From an uncultured Collinsella sp. (GTDB lineage Bacteria; Actinomycetota; Coriobacteriia; Coriobacteriales; Coriobacteriaceae), in assembly GCA_902493375.1 (NCBI GenBank), contig CABUPH010000021.1:1-35006 (forward strand): a DNA stretch of 35,006 nucleotides, written 5' to 3'. Shown in pieces: positions 32,955 to 35,006 of the stretch. How positions within the stretch are numbered: position 1 is the stretch's first letter; every line of letters begins with the position of its first letter. The position numbers and the translations under genes were made by a program. The notes under the pieces are model-generated. The model did not search any database and was not told the origin of the DNA. It saw only the letters and a program-made list of their open reading frames with translations.

Positions 32955-33989
32955 ATGTCCCGTACTGCCACCGATAGCACCGTCCTGTTGGGCCACGGCT
33001 CTGGCGGTCAGATGATGAAACGCATCATCGATGAGGTCTTTCTGGATGCATTTGGGTCGCCCGAGCTGCTCGAAGGCAACGACGCCGGCGTCGCCGCGCT
33101 GCCCGCGAGCGGGCGCATAGCCATGTCGACTGACAGCTTTGTAGTCTCGCCGCAGTTCTTCCCCGGTGGCAACATCGGCCGCCTCGCCGTGTGCGGAACC
33201 GTTAACGACGTCGCGACCTCGGGCGCCAACGTGCGCTACCTGTCGTGTGGCTTTATCCTCGAAGAGGGCTATCCCATGGATAAGCTCCACCAGATTGTGC
33301 AGACGATGGCCGAGACAGCACGTGAGGCGGGCGTGTCCATAATCACGGGCGACACCAAGGTGGTCGAGCGCGGCGGGGCCGACGGCGTCTACATCAATAC
33401 CGCCGGCGTGGGCGAGGTTCCCACGGGCGTGGCGCTCAGCGGCGCCAACTGCCGCCCCGGCGACGTTATCCTGGTGTCAGGCACACTGGGCGACCACGGG
33501 ATCGCCATCATGAGCCAACGCGAGGGCCTGGCGTTTTCGAGCACGATCGAAAGCGATGCCGCGCCGCTCAACCACCTGATTGCCGACGTTCTGGCCGCAG
33601 CGCCCGGCACGCGTTGCTTTCGCGACCCCACGCGCGGTGGCCTGGCGTCCACACTCAACGAGTTTGCCCAGGCCAGCGGTGTTGCCATGGAGGTCGACGA
33701 AGATGCCGTGCCCGTGCGTCCCGACGTGCAGGCCGCCTGCGAGATGCTCGGCTACGATGTGCTGCAGGTGGCAAACGAGGGCAAGATGGTTGCCGTCGTG
33801 CCGGCCGAACAAGCCGATGCGGCGCTGGGCGCCATGCACGCCGCCCGCTACGGCGAGAATGCCGCCGTCATCGGTCGCGTGCTGTCGCTTGCCGAGGGCG
33901 CCCGTCCCGCCGTGCGCGTGCGCACCGGCTGGGGTTCGACCCGCATCCTCGACATGCTCGTAGGAGAGCAGCTGCCGAGAATTTGCTAG
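32955..33989 (+). CDS. hypE: hydrogenase maturation dehydratase HypE
   Basis: The 344-aa PurM/SelD-type ATPase dehydrates the thiocarbamate to thiocyanate on its C-terminal cysteine. It starts with the family's glycine-rich block (LGHGSGGQMM) and ends PRIC, the acceptor cysteine being the last residue. DSFVVSPQFFPGGNIG and DPTRGGLASTLNE are typical. GGAG lies 8 nt before the ATG, and the gap from hypD is 48 nt. No terminator is obvious after it. Confidence 0.97.
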   Translation: MSRTATDSTVLLGHGSGGQMMKRIIDEVFLDAFGSPELLEGNDAGVAALPASGRIAMSTDSFVVSPQFFPGGNIGRLAVCGTVNDVATSGANVRYLSCGFILEEGYPMDKLHQIVQTMAETAREAGVSIITGDTKVVERGGADGVYINTAGVGEVPTGVALSGANCRPGDVILVSGTLGDHGIAIMSQREGLAFSSTIESDAAPLNHLIADVLAAAPGTRCFRDPTRGGLASTLNEFAQASGVAMEVDEDAVPVRPDVQAACEMLGYDVLQVANEGKMVAVVPAEQADAALGAMHAARYGENAAVIGRVLSLAEGARPAVRVRTGWGSTRILDMLVGEQLPRIC

Positions 33990-34093
33990 CGACAAAGGCT
34001 CAGGGCTATTAAAGATATTCAGATTCCAAACATGCCCGGCACGCATGCCCAGTATCATGGGGTGCGTTTTGAAACCCAATGACGGGAGCTTTC

Positions 34094-34762
34094 ATGGCAG
34101 CAGCTTTTTCCCATGTGATCTTTGACCTGGACGGCACCATCCTCAACACGCTCGAGGACCTGGCGGCCGCCGGCAACCATACCTGCGAGATGCACGGCTG
34201 GCCCACGTTTGCCGTAGACGAGTACCGCTACAAGGTGGGAAACGGCATGCTCAAGCTGGTCGAACGCTTTATGCCTGCCGAATATGCGGGCGACGGTCGC
34301 ATGTTTGAGCAGACGCTTGCCGAGTTTAGGGCTTACTACGGCGAGCACAAGGAGGACCACACCGCCCCCTATGCCGGTACAATCGAGATGCTCGACCGCC
34401 TACGCGCCGCGGGCGTTCAGCTTGCCGTGCTCACCAACAAGGACCACGTCTCGGCGGCTCCGCTTATCGAGAAGTATTTTGGTTCCGAGTGCTTTGCGCT
34501 GGTACAGGGCCGCGTCGATGCGTTTCCGCCCAAGCCCGAAGCGCCCGTCACGCTGCATGTGATGGAAGAGCTAGGCGCCGATCCGTCGACCACGCTCTAC
34601 GTGGGCGATTCCAATGTCGATATCCTGACCGGTCACAACGCCGGCCTTAAGAGTGCGGGCGTCAGCTGGGGCTTCCGCGGCCGCGCAGAGCTGGAGTCCG
34701 CCGGCGCCGACTACGTGGTGGACACCCAGGCAGAGCTCGCGGCGCTGATTCTGGGCGAGTAA
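34094..34762 (+). CDS. HAD-superfamily phosphatase, phosphoglycolate-phosphatase-like
   Basis: The 222-aa hydrolase has the nucleophile motif FDLDGTILNT near residue 10-19 (the two aspartates), a helical cap, motif II in AVLTNKD, a lysine region KPEAP and motif IV VGDSNVDI. This is the Gph/PgmB-like subgroup; the exact substrate cannot be told. The ATG at 34094 has GGGAG six bases upstream; an in-frame ATG at 34079 lacks spacing. It follows hypE by about 100 nt but has no known link to hydrogenase. Confidence 0.88.
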   Translation: MAAAFSHVIFDLDGTILNTLEDLAAAGNHTCEMHGWPTFAVDEYRYKVGNGMLKLVERFMPAEYAGDGRMFEQTLAEFRAYYGEHKEDHTAPYAGTIEMLDRLRAAGVQLAVLTNKDHVSAAPLIEKYFGSECFALVQGRVDAFPPKPEAPVTLHVMEELGADPSTTLYVGDSNVDILTGHNAGLKSAGVSWGFRGRAELESAGADYVVDTQAELAALILGE

Positions 34763-34827
34763 CCGCTCATCCCACCCACGGGTAGCTAATGCGGGACGGG
34801 ACTCTTTTAGCTGCCCCCTGCACCAAA

Positions 34828-34905
34828 GGAGTGTCCCCAACTGCCGGCAGAAAAAGAACGTCCCCAAGTGCCGCCCCAATGACCACCATAGCAACGCCGC
34901 AGGTA
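34828..34905. repeat. composite GGAACGTCCCC repeat, copy 2
   Basis: This copy holds GGAGTGTCCCCAACTGCCGG, GAACGTCCCCAAGTGCCG, CCCCAATGACCACC and GCAACGCCGCAGGTA. It matches 14994-15125 block for block with a shorter middle. The rest of 34763-35006 shows no gene. Confidence 0.82.
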
Positions 34906-35006
34906 CAAGTGCCACTTTAAGCCAGCCAAGGGAACGTCGCTGTTTTGGCAACGACAGACACTATGACCCAATCCGAGGGCACTAAAAAGATAGGAGCCCC
35001 CGCTCG

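Overview
The window is GC-rich, densely coded chromosomal DNA of an anaerobic actinobacterium. The best fit is the class Coriobacteriia, probably a Collinsella relative. This rests on an actinobacterial-style dnaK-grpE-dnaJ-hspR operon and a separate clpB, combined with strictly anaerobic features: NiFe-hydrogenase maturation genes, a multi-cluster Fe-S flavoprotein and a 2[4Fe-4S] ferredoxin. The taxonomic call is inference; no rRNA or tRNA gene is visible. The genes look like core chromosome. The accessory character lies in the intergenic DNA, which is unusually full of palindromic repeats.

Layout. 1-5365: a minus-strand unit of a 925-aa Fe-S/FAD oxidoreductase, hypA and the start codon of a further gene. 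It is divergent from a TetR regulator and a polytopic membrane protein, and two tandem palindromes sit in the divergent promoter region. 5488-7295: a membrane-anchored acidic protein and a small proline-rich protein. 7428-10171: clpB. 10234-12365: two exported or membrane-anchored proteins of unknown function, embedded in tandem 80-bp palindromic units and GGGACAGG hairpins. 12372-14841: a YbhJ-like member of the aconitase superfamily. 15281-19717: the dnaK-grpE-dnaJ-hspR chaperone operon. 20177-20441: ferredoxin and its terminator. 20564-24515: the NAD de novo operon nadA-nadB-nadC-niaR behind a 44-bp palindromic operator. 24723-26722: a LytTR response regulator and GHKL sensor kinase pair. 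26797-27829: a degenerate uracil-DNA-glycosylase-like protein, divergent from a thioredoxin. 28051-33989: a small His-rich protein, nikR, hypF, hypC, hypD and hypE. 34094-34762: a HAD phosphatase.

How the genes work together. HypA, HypC, HypD, HypE and HypF build and deliver the NiFe(CN)2CO centre of a hydrogenase whose structural genes lie outside the window, and NikR ties the cluster to nickel supply. HspR, encoded last in the dnaK operon, probably represses both that operon and clpB. A 27-bp motif shared by both upstream regions is the best operator candidate, and it differs from the textbook HAIR sequence. NiaR, the last gene of its operon, probably feeds back on the nadA promoter. The strongest candidates for something undescribed are the intergenic palindrome families, several of which share a GGGAC core, and the Fe-S flavoprotein/TetR/membrane-protein locus.
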